Positions 35,118 to 43,610 of a DNA stretch of 51,906 nt are shown here, piece by piece. The notes beneath the pieces were generated by a model. It saw only the letters and a program-made list of their open reading frames with translations, had not been told where the DNA came from and did no database searches. The DNA comes from JBBPYC01 sp038200275. Its GTDB lineage: Bacteria > Pseudomonadota > Gammaproteobacteria > Burkholderiales > Burkholderiaceae_C. The translations under genes were made by a program, and so were the position numbers. How positions within the stretch are numbered: the first letter of the stretch is position 1; every line of letters starts with the position of its first letter. The stretch spans positions 1-51,906 of the forward strand of contig JBBPYC010000023.1 in the NCBI GenBank assembly GCA_038200275.1. The letters run 5' to 3'.

Positions 35118-36087
35118 CCGCGTCCTTCACCACCTTGGCCCAGATTGCAGCCGTGTCGTCCAGATACCTTGCAGCCTCTGCCGGCGTGCTTCCCACCACG
35201 TCGACCCCGAGCGCAAAGAACTTTTCCTTCACGTCCGGCTGGTTCAGGATTTTCACGATCTGCTTGTTCAGCTTGTCAATGATCGGCTGCGGTGTGCCGG
35301 CTGGGGCCATGATGCCGAACCAGACGTCGACTTGATAGCCCGGAACGCCAGCTTCCGCGACCGTCGGCACGCCCGGCGCATGCGGCGACGGCTTGGCCGA
35401 GGTGACCGCCAGCGCCTTCAGCTTGCCCGCCTTGATGTGCTGCATCACGTTCGGGACGTTGTCGAACATCACGCCGACTTGCCCGCCCATCAGATCGGTC
35501 ACGGCCGGCGCGCTGCCCTTGTACGGCACGTGCGTGATGTCGATGCCGGCCATCTGCTTCAACTTCTCCATCGACAGATGGTTCGATGAGCCGATGCCGG
35601 TGGACGCGTAGTTGAGCTTGCCTGGATCGGCCTTGGCTTTCGCGATCAGTTCCTTCAACGAATCGACCTGCAACGAAGGACCGACCACCAGCAGGTTCGG
35701 CGTGGTTGCGGCCAGCGTGATCGGCGCGAAGTCTTTCGTGTCGTAAGGCAGTGACTTGAAGATGCTTGGATTCACCGCGAACGCGAAAGGCGCGATGAAC
35801 AACGTATAGCCATCGGCCGGCGCACGTGCAGCGGCCTGCGTGCCGATCACGGTGTTGCCGCCCGGCTTGTTGTCCACCACGACCGACTGGCCCCAGTCCT
35901 GCTGCAGCTGCGCGCCGACGGTGCGCGCCAGCGTGTCATTGAAGCCGCCTGGCGTGTAAGGCACGACGATGCGGATCGGCTTGTTCGGGTAATCGTCGGT
36001 GGCTTGCGCGAATGCGGGTGCGGTGACTGCGAGCAGGCCGGTGGCGATCAGTACGGCCAGGTGGTTGCGGCGGTTGACTTGTCTCAT
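35101..36087 (-). CDS. Bug/TctC-family periplasmic binding protein
   Basis: A 328-residue secreted protein with a Sec signal peptide (MRQVNRRNHLAVLIATGLLA, cleavage after AFA). The mature part shows the Bug pattern: YPNKPIRIVVPYTPGG near residue 33, DNKPGGNTVIG near 75, and PYKGSAPAVTDLMGGQV near 187. Such proteins capture carboxylates or aromatic acids for tripartite tricarboxylate transporters; many Burkholderiales carry large sets of orphans. No TctA/TctB membrane genes are present here. It is flanked by a dehydrogenase and an enolase-superfamily gene, suggesting uptake of the acid that those enzymes process. ATG at 36087 chosen for the signal peptide. Confidence 0.9.
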   Translation of the reverse strand: MRQVNRRNHLAVLIATGLLAVTAPAFAQATDDYPNKPIRIVVPYTPGGFNDTLARTVGAQLQQDWGQSVVVDNKPGGNTVIGTQAAARAPADGYTLFIAPFAFAVNPSIFKSLPYDTKDFAPITLAATTPNLLVVGPSLQVDSLKELIAKAKADPGKLNYASTGIGSSNHLSMEKLKQMAGIDITHVPYKGSAPAVTDLMGGQVGVMFDNVPNVMQHIKAGKLKALAVTSAKPSPHAPGVPTVAEAGVPGYQVDVWFGIMAPAGTPQPIIDKLNKQIVKILNQPDVKEKFFALGVDVVGSTPAEAARYLDDTAAIWAKVVKDAGVTAE

Positions 36088-36138
36088 GCGATGTCGCCCT
36101 TCTTGTCGTTTCAGTGGTTCCGAATGAACGCACCCCAA

Positions 36139-37317
36139 TCAAATATAGCCCGGCCCTTCGATCGCCGGATACTTCTCTATGAACGCTTCATCCACTTCCA
36201 CACCGATGCCCGGTGCTTCCAGCGGATGCACATTGCCGTCGGCATCGATCTGAAACGGCGTGCTGACCAACTGATCCCGAAACAGGTTGCTCTTCGACAC
36301 GTCGCCTTCGAAGTAGCCGCCGTTGTCGATGGCGGCAAGGAAGTGGATCGACGCCGCCATGTTGATGCCGGTCATGCTGGTATGCGGGTGGATGGGCAGC
36401 TTCCAGGCGGATGCCATGGCCGCGATGCGCAGCACTTCGGTGATGCCGCCGGCCTTCGACAGATCGGGCTGCAGGATGGTGATGGAGCCGTCTTCGATCA
36501 CGCGGTGGAACTCGAAGCGCGTGAAGTGGTTTTCACCGGCGGCCAAAGGCAGGCGGCCGAACTGGCGCGCTTGGGCATAGCTCAAGTGGTCGTGCGCAGG
36601 AAACGGTTCTTCGAGCCAGCCGACGTTCAAGTCGTCCAGGCCCGGCATGACGCGGCGCGCATCGGCCACCGTGTAGCCGGTGTTCGCATCGATCAGGATC
36701 GTGATGTCGTCGCCGACCGCATTGCGCACGGCGGCAACACGTTCCAGATCTCGCGCGGGTGTGTCGCCGCCGCGCAGTTTGATCGCACGGTAGCCCGCCT
36801 CGATGTGCGGCAACGCTTCATCGACCAGTGCAGCCGGCTCCTGGAAGCCGAGCGACACGCCGCCCGCATACGCCGGCACCGGCCGCATCGAGCCGCCAAG
36901 CAGCTTGTACAACGGCCAGCCGACCGCCTTGGCGCGAATGTCCCACAGCGCCATGTCGATGCCGCTCATCGCCATCGCACAACCCGCGCCGATTCCGTGG
37001 CTCGCGAGTTGCGCACGATAGATCTTCTGCCAGACGCCGACCACGTCGCTCGCTTCCATGCCGACCACGAGCCTGCGCAGACTGCCATTGACCAGATGCG
37101 CAATCGTCGTGTGCGCCTTGCCGTGATGCGATTCGCCCCAACCAACCAGACCGTCTTCGGTCGTGACCTTGACGACCACGGTGTCCTTCTTGACGGCGCG
37201 GCCCATGCCGAGCTTGACGCTGTTCTCCGGCGCGATCGGGAACGACAGCGGGTAGGCGGTGACTTCGCGGATGCGCAATGAGCGCTGTTGAATTGGTGGT
37301 GTGGTCGATGTGGCCAA
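36139..37317 (-). CDS. Mandelate racemase/muconate-lactonizing enzyme-family dehydratase
   Basis: A 392-residue enolase-superfamily enzyme. Metal and acid-base residues can be read: KLR with Lys180 and Arg182 at the end of the second strand, Asp210 (LIDANTG), Glu near 236 (WLEEPF), Glu near 261 (AGENH), and His near 312 (HPHTSMTG). The K-x-R pattern with a C-terminal His resembles acid-sugar dehydratases and racemases; the substrate cannot be fixed. The start is TTG at 37317, preceded by AAGGAG eight bases away, and no nearer ATG fits better. It is the first gene of a minus-strand unit with tctC and the dehydrogenase; an IS701 element lies 210 bases upstream and could affect its promoter. Confidence 0.85.
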   Translation of the reverse strand: MATSTTPPIQQRSLRIREVTAYPLSFPIAPENSVKLGMGRAVKKDTVVVKVTTEDGLVGWGESHHGKAHTTIAHLVNGSLRRLVVGMEASDVVGVWQKIYRAQLASHGIGAGCAMAMSGIDMALWDIRAKAVGWPLYKLLGGSMRPVPAYAGGVSLGFQEPAALVDEALPHIEAGYRAIKLRGGDTPARDLERVAAVRNAVGDDITILIDANTGYTVADARRVMPGLDDLNVGWLEEPFPAHDHLSYAQARQFGRLPLAAGENHFTRFEFHRVIEDGSITILQPDLSKAGGITEVLRIAAMASAWKLPIHPHTSMTGINMAASIHFLAAIDNGGYFEGDVSKSNLFRDQLVSTPFQIDADGNVHPLEAPGIGVEVDEAFIEKYPAIEGPGYI

Positions 37318-37527
37318 GTTGGGGCTCCTTTCGTTCGTTTGGTTGCTGCTTCGATTTGATGATGTGTTTTTAGCAGTGACGTGCGGCGGTCAATCTCGAT
37401 CGGGCATCTGCTGACGCGCTGCGGCGAGGCGCCGGGCGCATGTTGGTGGCCTGCGGGCCTCGTAGGAATCGATCGCGATGGTTCAGATGGAAGTCCAAGT
37501 CCAGGGTGAATCAATGAACGGCCTTAA

Positions 37528-37540
37528 TCTTACTGTGTCA
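37528..37540 (+). repeat. Left inverted repeat of the IS701-family element
   Basis: TCTTACTGTGTCA, identical to the reverse complement of 38984-38996 and next to TTAA. The transposase stop codon(s) fall inside it. Confidence 0.85.
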
Positions 37541-38939
37541 CAAGAGTAACTTTGAGCTTCTTCTTCCGCAGCAGGGGCACTGCCCGAGCCGCTCGATCAA
37601 CTGGTAGCTCAGGTGCAGGCGCAGCGTCGTGATCGAAGTCGGCACGTGCCGCTGCGCCCGCAGGGCTGCCGCGCGGGACGTAATCGTCGGAAACGGCAGG
37701 CACTTGGCGGGGAATGAATCTTTTTTTTTGGCCGCCCGCCTCCTCGGCTGCCAGCCGCTCGGCCATCAAGAAGCCGTAAGCCGCGATGCTCAAGGCGGCG
37801 TGGTGGTGCAAGCCCCGCCAGCCTCTGCCCTCGTAGTGGCCCAGACCGAAGTCTTGCTTTAAATCCTGGTAGTCGCGCTCGATGCGCCAGCGCTGGTGGC
37901 AGACGCCAACGAGCTCCTGCAGGGGGGTGTCCTTGGGCAGCGTGGACAGGACGTATTTGCTTGGCTCCTCGTCGCCCGCGGGCCACTCGATGAGCAGCCA
38001 CTGCTCGGGGCGCAGCCGTGCTTTTCCCACGTTGCCGCCGGCGTGGCGCACCCGCACGGCGGCAAAGCGGCCGCTCAAGGGCGCGTTGGTGCCTTCACGC
38101 CAGGTGACGGTCTCAAACGCCTCGGATGGCAACGACAGCGCCAGGGCCTTGACGCTCATCGGCTGGAGCGCGGGCGTGCGCTGCGGCACGACGCTCGGGC
38201 GGGCGGTTCCGTTGTAGCGCTTGGGCGGCAGCGGCTCGACTCCTGGCGGCCAGACCACGACGGCCGAGGTGACGCCTACCGCATACGGCAGCCCCAGGTC
38301 ACTGAGCGCCTGGCGAAAGGCGTTGTCCACACCGTACCCAGCATCGGCCAGCACGCAGTGGCGCGGCGCGCCTTCGGCCAGCAGAGCACGCAGCTGCGCC
38401 AGCGCGATCTGCGTCTTGGTGGCAAAGCGCACCGCCTCGGGCACGCACGCCTTGGCGCGGCGCGCTGGGTCAGCCGCCCAGTCCTCGGGCAGGTACAGCT
38501 GCCAGGCCACCGGCAGGCTGCCTTGGGCACTGGCCAGCGAGACGCTCACGGCCACCTGGCAGTTGTCTTGCTTGCCCAACATCGCGCAGTACTGGCGCGC
38601 CACGCCCACCGAGTGCCGGCCCTTCTTCGGAAACCCCGTGTCGTCGATGATCCACCAGCCGCCCTCACTGAAGTCCATCTTGGGCACCACCCATTGGGCC
38701 ACCCGGCGCAGCAGCCCTTCAGCCGACCACTCGGCCTTAGCCACGAAGTGGTGCAGCGACTGGTGCTTTGCACTGGCGTGCAGCGGGTCCACCCGGGCCG
38801 CCATGGGCTCCACGCTCTTCCTTGACAGCGGCAGCATCAAGCCGGTGCAGTAGCCGCGCAGGCCCGCGTGCCGGTCAGCGTGACCCAGGCCAGCCGACAG
38901 GTGCTCCAGATAACGGTCAAAGCGCTCGGTTGCACTCAT
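37530..38939 (-). CDS. IS701-family transposase, frame broken at a poly-A run near the C-terminus
   Basis: About 469 residues as read. The DDE residues are visible: Asp99/Asp100 in WWIIDDTGFPKKG, Asp near 201 (LADAGYG), and Glu near 349 (RWRIERDYQDLKQDFG). At 37721-37729 there is a run of nine T (nine A in the gene). After it the open frame gives an unrelated tail, but the neighbouring frame reads SFPAKCLPFPTITSRA, then ALRAQRHVPTSITTLRLHLS and a CPCC motif ending at 37538, the expected IS701 C-terminus. With eight A the protein would be in frame. Either this copy is inactive, or transcriptional slippage restores it, or the base count is wrong. ATG at 38939 (after GGAGG) is preferred over TTG at 38942. 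Confidence 0.8.
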   Translation of the reverse strand: MSATERFDRYLEHLSAGLGHADRHAGLRGYCTGLMLPLSRKSVEPMAARVDPLHASAKHQSLHHFVAKAEWSAEGLLRRVAQWVVPKMDFSEGGWWIIDDTGFPKKGRHSVGVARQYCAMLGKQDNCQVAVSVSLASAQGSLPVAWQLYLPEDWAADPARRAKACVPEAVRFATKTQIALAQLRALLAEGAPRHCVLADAGYGVDNAFRQALSDLGLPYAVGVTSAVVVWPPGVEPLPPKRYNGTARPSVVPQRTPALQPMSVKALALSLPSEAFETVTWREGTNAPLSGRFAAVRVRHAGGNVGKARLRPEQWLLIEWPAGDEEPSKYVLSTLPKDTPLQELVGVCHQRWRIERDYQDLKQDFGLGHYEGRGWRGLHHHAALSIAAYGFLMAERLAAEEAGGQKKRFIPRQVPAVSDDYVPRGSPAGAAARADFDHDAAPAPELPVDRAARAVPLLRKKKLKVTLVTQ

Positions 38940-38983
38940 CAATCCTCCAGTGCAAAATCAGGAAGCTTGTATTGTATAATTTA

Positions 38984-38996
38984 TGACACAGTAAGA
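38984..38996 (-). repeat. Right inverted repeat of the IS701-family element
   Basis: Reverse complement of TCTTACTGTGTCA, matching 37528-37540 perfectly and followed by the target duplication TTAA at 38997-39000. Confidence 0.85.
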
Positions 38997-39084
38997 TTAA
39001 CGAGACACTTGCCTTTTCGATCAGGCTTGCAGAGCCCGCGCATCTGGGACAGGTGCCAACACCTCAAAGGTCGACAATGCCGCC

Positions 39085-40932
39085 ATGCCCGCTCCCTTCC
39101 GCGCCCCATTCCCGATCCGAAGCCTGGCCGACGTCCGACGCCTTGAAGAGACGCCGATCGATACCGCCATCGGCGTCGACAGCACGTACGCGCTGATCCG
39201 CGACGCCGCGCAGGCTTTTCCCGATCGGCCCGCATTGACCTTCCTGGCCAGCGCCGACATCACGCAACCAGCACAGCGCTGGACCTATGCCGACCTGCTG
39301 GCCCGCATGCATCAGACAGCCAACCTGCTGCACCGGCTCGGCGTGCAGCCGGGCGATGCGATCGCGGTGCTGTTGCCAGGTTGCCTGCCCTATCACCTGG
39401 CGCTCTGGGGCGGCAGTGCGGCGGCCATCGTGCAGCCGCTGAACCCGTTGCTGGATGAGGCTCATCTGAGTGCGATGCTGCGCGCCAGCGGTGCGATGGC
39501 GTTGCTTGCTTATGGTGCTGAAGCCGAAGCGGGTTACTGGAGCAAGGCGCAGCGGCTGCAAGCGGCGGTGCCCACGCTGCGCGTATTGCTGCGGGTCACG
39601 CCGGTGGATGAGGCGTCGCAAGAGGGTGACTTCGATGCGCTGATCGCACAGGAGCCATCCGACCGTCTGGTCAGCGGCCGAATCATTGCACCGACGGACA
39701 TCGCGGCTTACTTCCACACTGGCGGCACCACTGGCGCGCCCAAACTGGCGCGCCACAGCCACGGCGCGCAAGTATTCACGGCCTGGGCCAGTGTGGTGAT
39801 GCAGGGCCTGCGCGAGACCGATGTCACCATCAACGGCTACCCTCTGTTCCACGTGGCCGGCGTGCTGCCGGGGACGTTGACGTCGCTGTCGGTGGGCGCC
39901 GAAACGGTGATCCCGACCACCGCGCTGTTTCGCAACCGAGAGGTGATCGCCAACTACTGGCGGCTGGTCGAGCACACCGGCGCGACGGCGCTGTCGGCTG
40001 TGCCCACCGCACTGGCCGCGCTGATGAACGTGCCGATTGCCGGCGCTGACATTTCTTCCCTGCGCATGTGCCGCACCGGCGCCGCCATCCTGCCGCCCGA
40101 GCTGGCCGCACGCGTGCAACGCACGGTCGGGCTCGCCGTCAGGGAGAACCTCGGCATGACCGAGATGGCCGGCATCTCGACCTTGTCGCCGCCTGAGCTT
40201 GACGCACCCGTGGGTTGCGTCGGCTTTCCGCTGCCGTACGCGCGTGCCCGGATCGTGGCGCTGGATGCCGATGGCCGCCCCGGCACCCAGGCGCTGCCGG
40301 CGGGCGAATCCGGCATGCTGCTGTTCAAGTCGCCGAACCTGTTCTCCGGCTACCTCGACCCAGCGCACAACGAAGGCGCTCTGACGCCGGATGGGTGGCT
40401 CATTACTGGCGACCTCGGCTGGCTGGACGAAGGGGGACGGCTGCACTTGAGCGGTCGCGCCAAGGACCTGATCATCCGCGCGGGCCACAACATCGACCCG
40501 CGCATGATCGAAGACGTGCTGGGCGACCACCCAGCCGTCGCGCTCTGCGCCGCCGTGGGCGCACCCGATGCGTATGCGGGCGAGCTGCCGGTGGCCTATG
40601 TCACGCTGCGTCCCGGCGCGCAAGTGACCGAGGCCGAACTGCTTGCATGGACCGCGGAGCGCGTGGGCGAACCGCCAGCACGCCCGAAGTGGCTGGCCGT
40701 GATCGATCACATGCCGGTCACCAACGTAGGCAAGCTCTTCAAGCCCGCGCTGCGCCTGATGGCCGCGCAGGCGGCGGCTGAAGCGGCGCTGGCGGCAGCA
40801 GGCGTGAGTGGGGTCACGCTGATGCGCGATGAGATTGCGCTGTCGCTGAGCGTGCGGCCAGCGTCGCCGGCTCAGCGGCCAGCGGTGGAGGCGGCACTGG
40901 CACCGCTGCCACTGCGCTGGGTCTGGGCTTGA
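39085..40932 (+). CDS. Acyl-CoA synthetase (AMP-forming)
   Basis: A 615-residue ANL-superfamily enzyme. The phosphate-binding motif is HTGGTTGAPKLARH near residue 212, the aromatic/acyl-site motif is NLGMTEMAG near 355, and the hinge/adenylate motif DGWLITGDLGWLDEGG near 435, followed by GRAKDLIIRAGHNIDP. It activates a carboxylic acid to its CoA thioester through an acyl adenylate. The context, an enolase-superfamily operon, suggests a small organic or aromatic acid, but the chain length is unknown. The C-terminus has an extra Ala-rich region. An IS element ends 88 bases upstream, so its native promoter may be altered. Confidence 0.88.
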   Translation: MPAPFRAPFPIRSLADVRRLEETPIDTAIGVDSTYALIRDAAQAFPDRPALTFLASADITQPAQRWTYADLLARMHQTANLLHRLGVQPGDAIAVLLPGCLPYHLALWGGSAAAIVQPLNPLLDEAHLSAMLRASGAMALLAYGAEAEAGYWSKAQRLQAAVPTLRVLLRVTPVDEASQEGDFDALIAQEPSDRLVSGRIIAPTDIAAYFHTGGTTGAPKLARHSHGAQVFTAWASVVMQGLRETDVTINGYPLFHVAGVLPGTLTSLSVGAETVIPTTALFRNREVIANYWRLVEHTGATALSAVPTALAALMNVPIAGADISSLRMCRTGAAILPPELAARVQRTVGLAVRENLGMTEMAGISTLSPPELDAPVGCVGFPLPYARARIVALDADGRPGTQALPAGESGMLLFKSPNLFSGYLDPAHNEGALTPDGWLITGDLGWLDEGGRLHLSGRAKDLIIRAGHNIDPRMIEDVLGDHPAVALCAAVGAPDAYAGELPVAYVTLRPGAQVTEAELLAWTAERVGEPPARPKWLAVIDHMPVTNVGKLFKPALRLMAAQAAAEAALAAAGVSGVTLMRDEIALSLSVRPASPAQRPAVEAALAPLPLRWVWA

Positions 40933-41112
40933 ACCTGGAAGTTTTAGCTATTTAATCAGAAGCATTACAAGAAGATGACACTAGCGCATCAAGCTGTTTT
41001 GGCTCTGATTTCAAGGTTTTCGAGCCGAAAGCAAATCCCTGAGTTGAACGGCCTCCTTGAAGGCCAGCAGTCAGCTCGCCATGCAACACGCGATCACCAC
41101 CAAACTGAAATC

Positions 41113-41399
41113 ATGCACCCACTGATCGAAGCCCATCGCTCACAAATCGTTTCGCTCGCGCGCCTTCGCGGCGTTACGAGCGTGAAGCTGTTCGGCTCCA
41201 TGGTGGGCGCCGACGTGGACCCGGACAGCGATGTCGATCTGCTTGTCACGTTGTGGCGCCGGGCACGAGCGCCCTGTCCTTGGGTGGCCTGCTGATGGAT
41301 GCGCAGGAACTGCTGGGCCAGCGGGTCGACATCGTGACGGAAGCCAGCCTGCATCCTGCCTTGCGCGAACGTGTTTTGGCAGACGTCGTGCCACTGTGA
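41113..41399 (+). pseudogene. Broken MNT-type nucleotidyltransferase (antitoxin of MNT-HEPN pair)
   Basis: From ATG 41113 the frame gives a nucleotidyltransferase start with the GS-x10-DxD motif (GSMVGADVDPDSDVDLLV). At 41251-41256, TTGTGG looks like a 2-bp TG duplication of TTGG. After it the open frame runs into nonsense and stops at 41295, while the neighbouring frame continues with the expected APGTSALSLGGLLMD, QELLGQRVDIV and LHPALRERVL pieces to a stop at 41397-41399. MNT (MntA) antitoxins AMPylate and silence HEPN (HepT) toxins. The antitoxin is thus probably non-functional as encoded. Confidence 0.78.
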
Positions 41400-41774
41400 G
41401 GCCCGGACCCGATGCCGACCGTGTGCTGTTGGCGCACATGCGCGGGTGTCTGGCAAGAATTCAGGAATACGCAGGCGGAGAAAGCGAGCAGTTCAACGCT
41501 TCTCGCCTGGTACAAGACGCAGTCGTTCGAAACCTGCAGACACTTGTCGAATCAAGTCAGCGTCTCTCAGACGCCATCAAGATGACCGAGCCGACAACGC
41601 CGTGGCGATGACTCGCAGGCTTATCAGAGCGTGCGCAACGTGATCGTGCATGGTTACCTCGGAATCGATCTGCAAGCTGTGTGGATCGTTGTCGAGCAGG
41701 ACCTGCCTGCACTGGCCCAGGCCATCTCGCGTATGGCCATAAGGATGGACGATTCAGGTGTGGCAGATTCCTGA
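41396..41774 (+). pseudogene. Broken HEPN-domain toxin (DUF86/HepT type)
   Basis: From GTG 41396 (overlapping the MNT stop in GTGA) the frame reads LLAHMRGCLARIQEYAGG, NASRLVQDAVVRNLQTLVES and EPTTPWR, the usual HEPN helices, then stops at 41609-41611. The next part, with the RNase motif R-N-V-I-V-H (Rx4H) in SVRNVIVHGYLGIDL and EQDLPALAQAISRM, is in another frame (41607-41774). The truncated form lacks the Rx4H catalytic motif, so it should be inactive as an RNase. The pair is a decayed MNT-HEPN toxin-antitoxin system. A sequencing error would have to hit both genes. Confidence 0.75.
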
Positions 41775-41788
41775 GCCGCGCTGCCTGA

Positions 41789-42418
41789 TTACGCTTCGCT
41801 GAGCCGCCGATCCAGAAATTCCAGCCGGTCCTGCCCCCAGAACCGTTCACCGTTGAGCCGCCGCGGCGTGGCCATCGCCTGCACCTTGGATGGATCGTGC
41901 AGATGACATGCCACGCCGCGGCCAGGTTCGACGATGCGCCAGGCTGGATATTCCCTCTGGCACGGCGCAGCTGCGCGTGGGCAGCGCGGATGGAAGTGAC
42001 AACCCGACGGCGGGTCGGCCGCCGATGGGATCTCGCCTTCGAGCCGCGTAAAACCGCCGCGCTGGCGCGGGTCTGGCACCGGTGAAGCGGCTCGCAGCGC
42101 ACGCGTGTACGGATGCAGCGGCGCATCGAATACCGCATCGACTGGGCCGCTTTCAACGATGCGCCCCAGGTACATCACGCCGATGCGGCGGCAGAAATGC
42201 CGCACCACGCCCAGGTCGTGCGAGATGAACAGGAACGACAGGCCGCGCTGTTCGACCAGCCGGCTCAGCAGCTCCAGGATCTGCGCCTGAATCGACACGT
42301 CGAGCGCACTGACGGGTTCATCGGCGACGATGAATTCCGGCTCCAACGCCAGTGCGCGCGCGATGGCGATGCGTTGGCGCATACCGCCGGAGAACTCATG
42401 CCGGCACGGACGCCTCAT
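41789..42418 (-). pseudogene. Headless oligopeptide ABC ATPase remnant
   Basis: A 209-codon frame encoding the C-terminal part of an OppF/DppF-like ATPase: signature HEFSGGMRQRIAIARAL near the start, Walker B FIVADEPVSALDV, FISHDLG, and the Cys-rich C-terminal tail (GCHFHPRCPRAA) common to oligopeptide ATPases. Walker A and the first 150-plus residues are missing; in their place the 5-prime end runs into the C-terminus of the M20 gene. The native start is gone, so it is marked as a pseudogene, although an ATG lies at 42418. It is not needed by the intact ATPase pair upstream. Confidence 0.8.
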
Positions 42419-43610
42419 CCAGATACCGCTCTACAAGCCGCGTCCAGTACGCCGCACCAACGGTCAGGTTGCGGTCGTCGAAGTCGTACTTCGCGTTGTG
42501 CAGCATCGGGCAATCTTCACCATTGCCCACGCGCAGGAAACAGCCCGGTTTCTGTTCAAGATAGTAGGCGAAGTCTTCACTGCCGGTGACAGGGCCGAAC
42601 GGCGAGATGACCCGCGCGATGCCGACCAGCTCCTCGGCCACCTGGCGCGCCAGTTCGGTCTCCGGGTTGCTGTTGACCACCACCGGATAGCCGCGCTGGT
42701 AATCGATCTCCACCGTGCCACCATAAGCTTGCACATGACCCGTCACGAGTTCAGTAATGCGCTGCTGCAGTTGTACGCGCACCTTGGCGTCGAACGAGCG
42801 GATGCTGAGTTCCAGCGTGGCCGATTCGGGGATCACATTGGCCGCAATGCCCGCGTGCACGGTGCCAACCGTAACCACTGCGGTCTGCGTCGGATCGATG
42901 TTGCGGGACACCACTGTCTGCAACGCCATGATCAGGCTGCCCGCGATCAGCACTGGGTCCACGGTCAGATGTGGCCGCGCCGCATGACCGCCACGGCCGT
43001 GCACGACGATGCGCGCGGTGTCGGACGCAGCCATGAACGCACCGCTGCCGAACATGAAAGTACCGGCCGGATAGCCCGGGTGGTTGTGCAGGCCGAAGAT
43101 GGCGTCGCAAGGAAAGCGCTCGAACAGACCGTCGGCAATCATGCGTTGTGCGCCGCTGTCTTTACCGGCTTCTTCGGCCGGCTGGAACACCAGATGCACC
43201 GTGCCGGAGAACTGGCGCGTCTTGGCCAGCTGCTGGGCCGCGCCGAGCAGCATGGTGGTGTGGCCATCGTGGCCACACGCGTGCATCGCACCGGGCACCT
43301 GGCTCGCGTGCGGCTTGGCGGTTTCTTCCGTGATTGGCAGCGCGTCCATGTCGGCGCGCACGGCAACGCTGCGCGTGCCGGCGCCGGCTTTCAACGTGGC
43401 CACCACGCCGTGACCGCCGACGTTGCGAGTGACCTCATAACCCCATTCGGTCAGCCGGGTCGCCACCAGATTGGAAGTGGCCACTTCCTTGAACGACAGC
43501 TCGGGCTGTCGATGCAATTGATGCCGCGTATTGCGCAGAAATTCGCTGGCGCCGAGCAGATCGCCCAACTTGCAGAAGCACGCGTAGCGCGGGTTCGTGG
43601 TGTCGTTCAT
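42396..43610 (-). CDS. M20-family amidohydrolase (hippurate-hydrolase/IAA-amino-acid-hydrolase type)
   Basis: A 404-residue metallopeptidase of the M20D type. The metal motif ACGHDGHT (Cys and two His) near residue 107, PAEEAGKDSGA near 148, NHPGYPAG near 178 and a C-terminal SEDFAYY segment are typical. Members cut N-acyl amino acids, hippurate or auxin conjugates. It follows the second M20 gene, overlapping in ATGA, and sits at the end of the peptide ABC operon, so peptide or conjugate cleavage after import is the likely role. The last residues end exactly at the junction with the headless ATPase remnant, and the TGA stop falls within the ATPase sequence. Confidence 0.87.
   Translation of the reverse strand: MNDTTNPRYACFCKLGDLLGASEFLRNTRHQLHRQPELSFKEVATSNLVATRLTEWGYEVTRNVGGHGVVATLKAGAGTRSVAVRADMDALPITEETAKPHASQVPGAMHACGHDGHTTMLLGAAQQLAKTRQFSGTVHLVFQPAEEAGKDSGAQRMIADGLFERFPCDAIFGLHNHPGYPAGTFMFGSGAFMAASDTARIVVHGRGGHAARPHLTVDPVLIAGSLIMALQTVVSRNIDPTQTAVVTVGTVHAGIAANVIPESATLELSIRSFDAKVRVQLQQRITELVTGHVQAYGGTVEIDYQRGYPVVVNSNPETELARQVAEELVGIARVISPFGPVTGSEDFAYYLEQKPGCFLRVGNGEDCPMLHNAKYDFDDRNLTVGAAYWTRLVERYLDEASVPA

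Larger units (their letters stand above)
37528..38996 (-). mobile_element. IS701-family insertion sequence
   Basis: A 1469-bp element bounded by perfect 13-bp inverted repeats TCTTACTGTGTCA (37528-37540, and inverted at 38984-38996) and flanked on each side by TTAA (37524-37527, 38997-39000). The 4-bp target duplication fits the YTAR pattern described for IS701. One transposase gene occupies most of the element. It sits between the enolase-family operon and the acyl-CoA synthetase. The perfect repeats and intact duplication suggest recent insertion. Confidence 0.88.
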
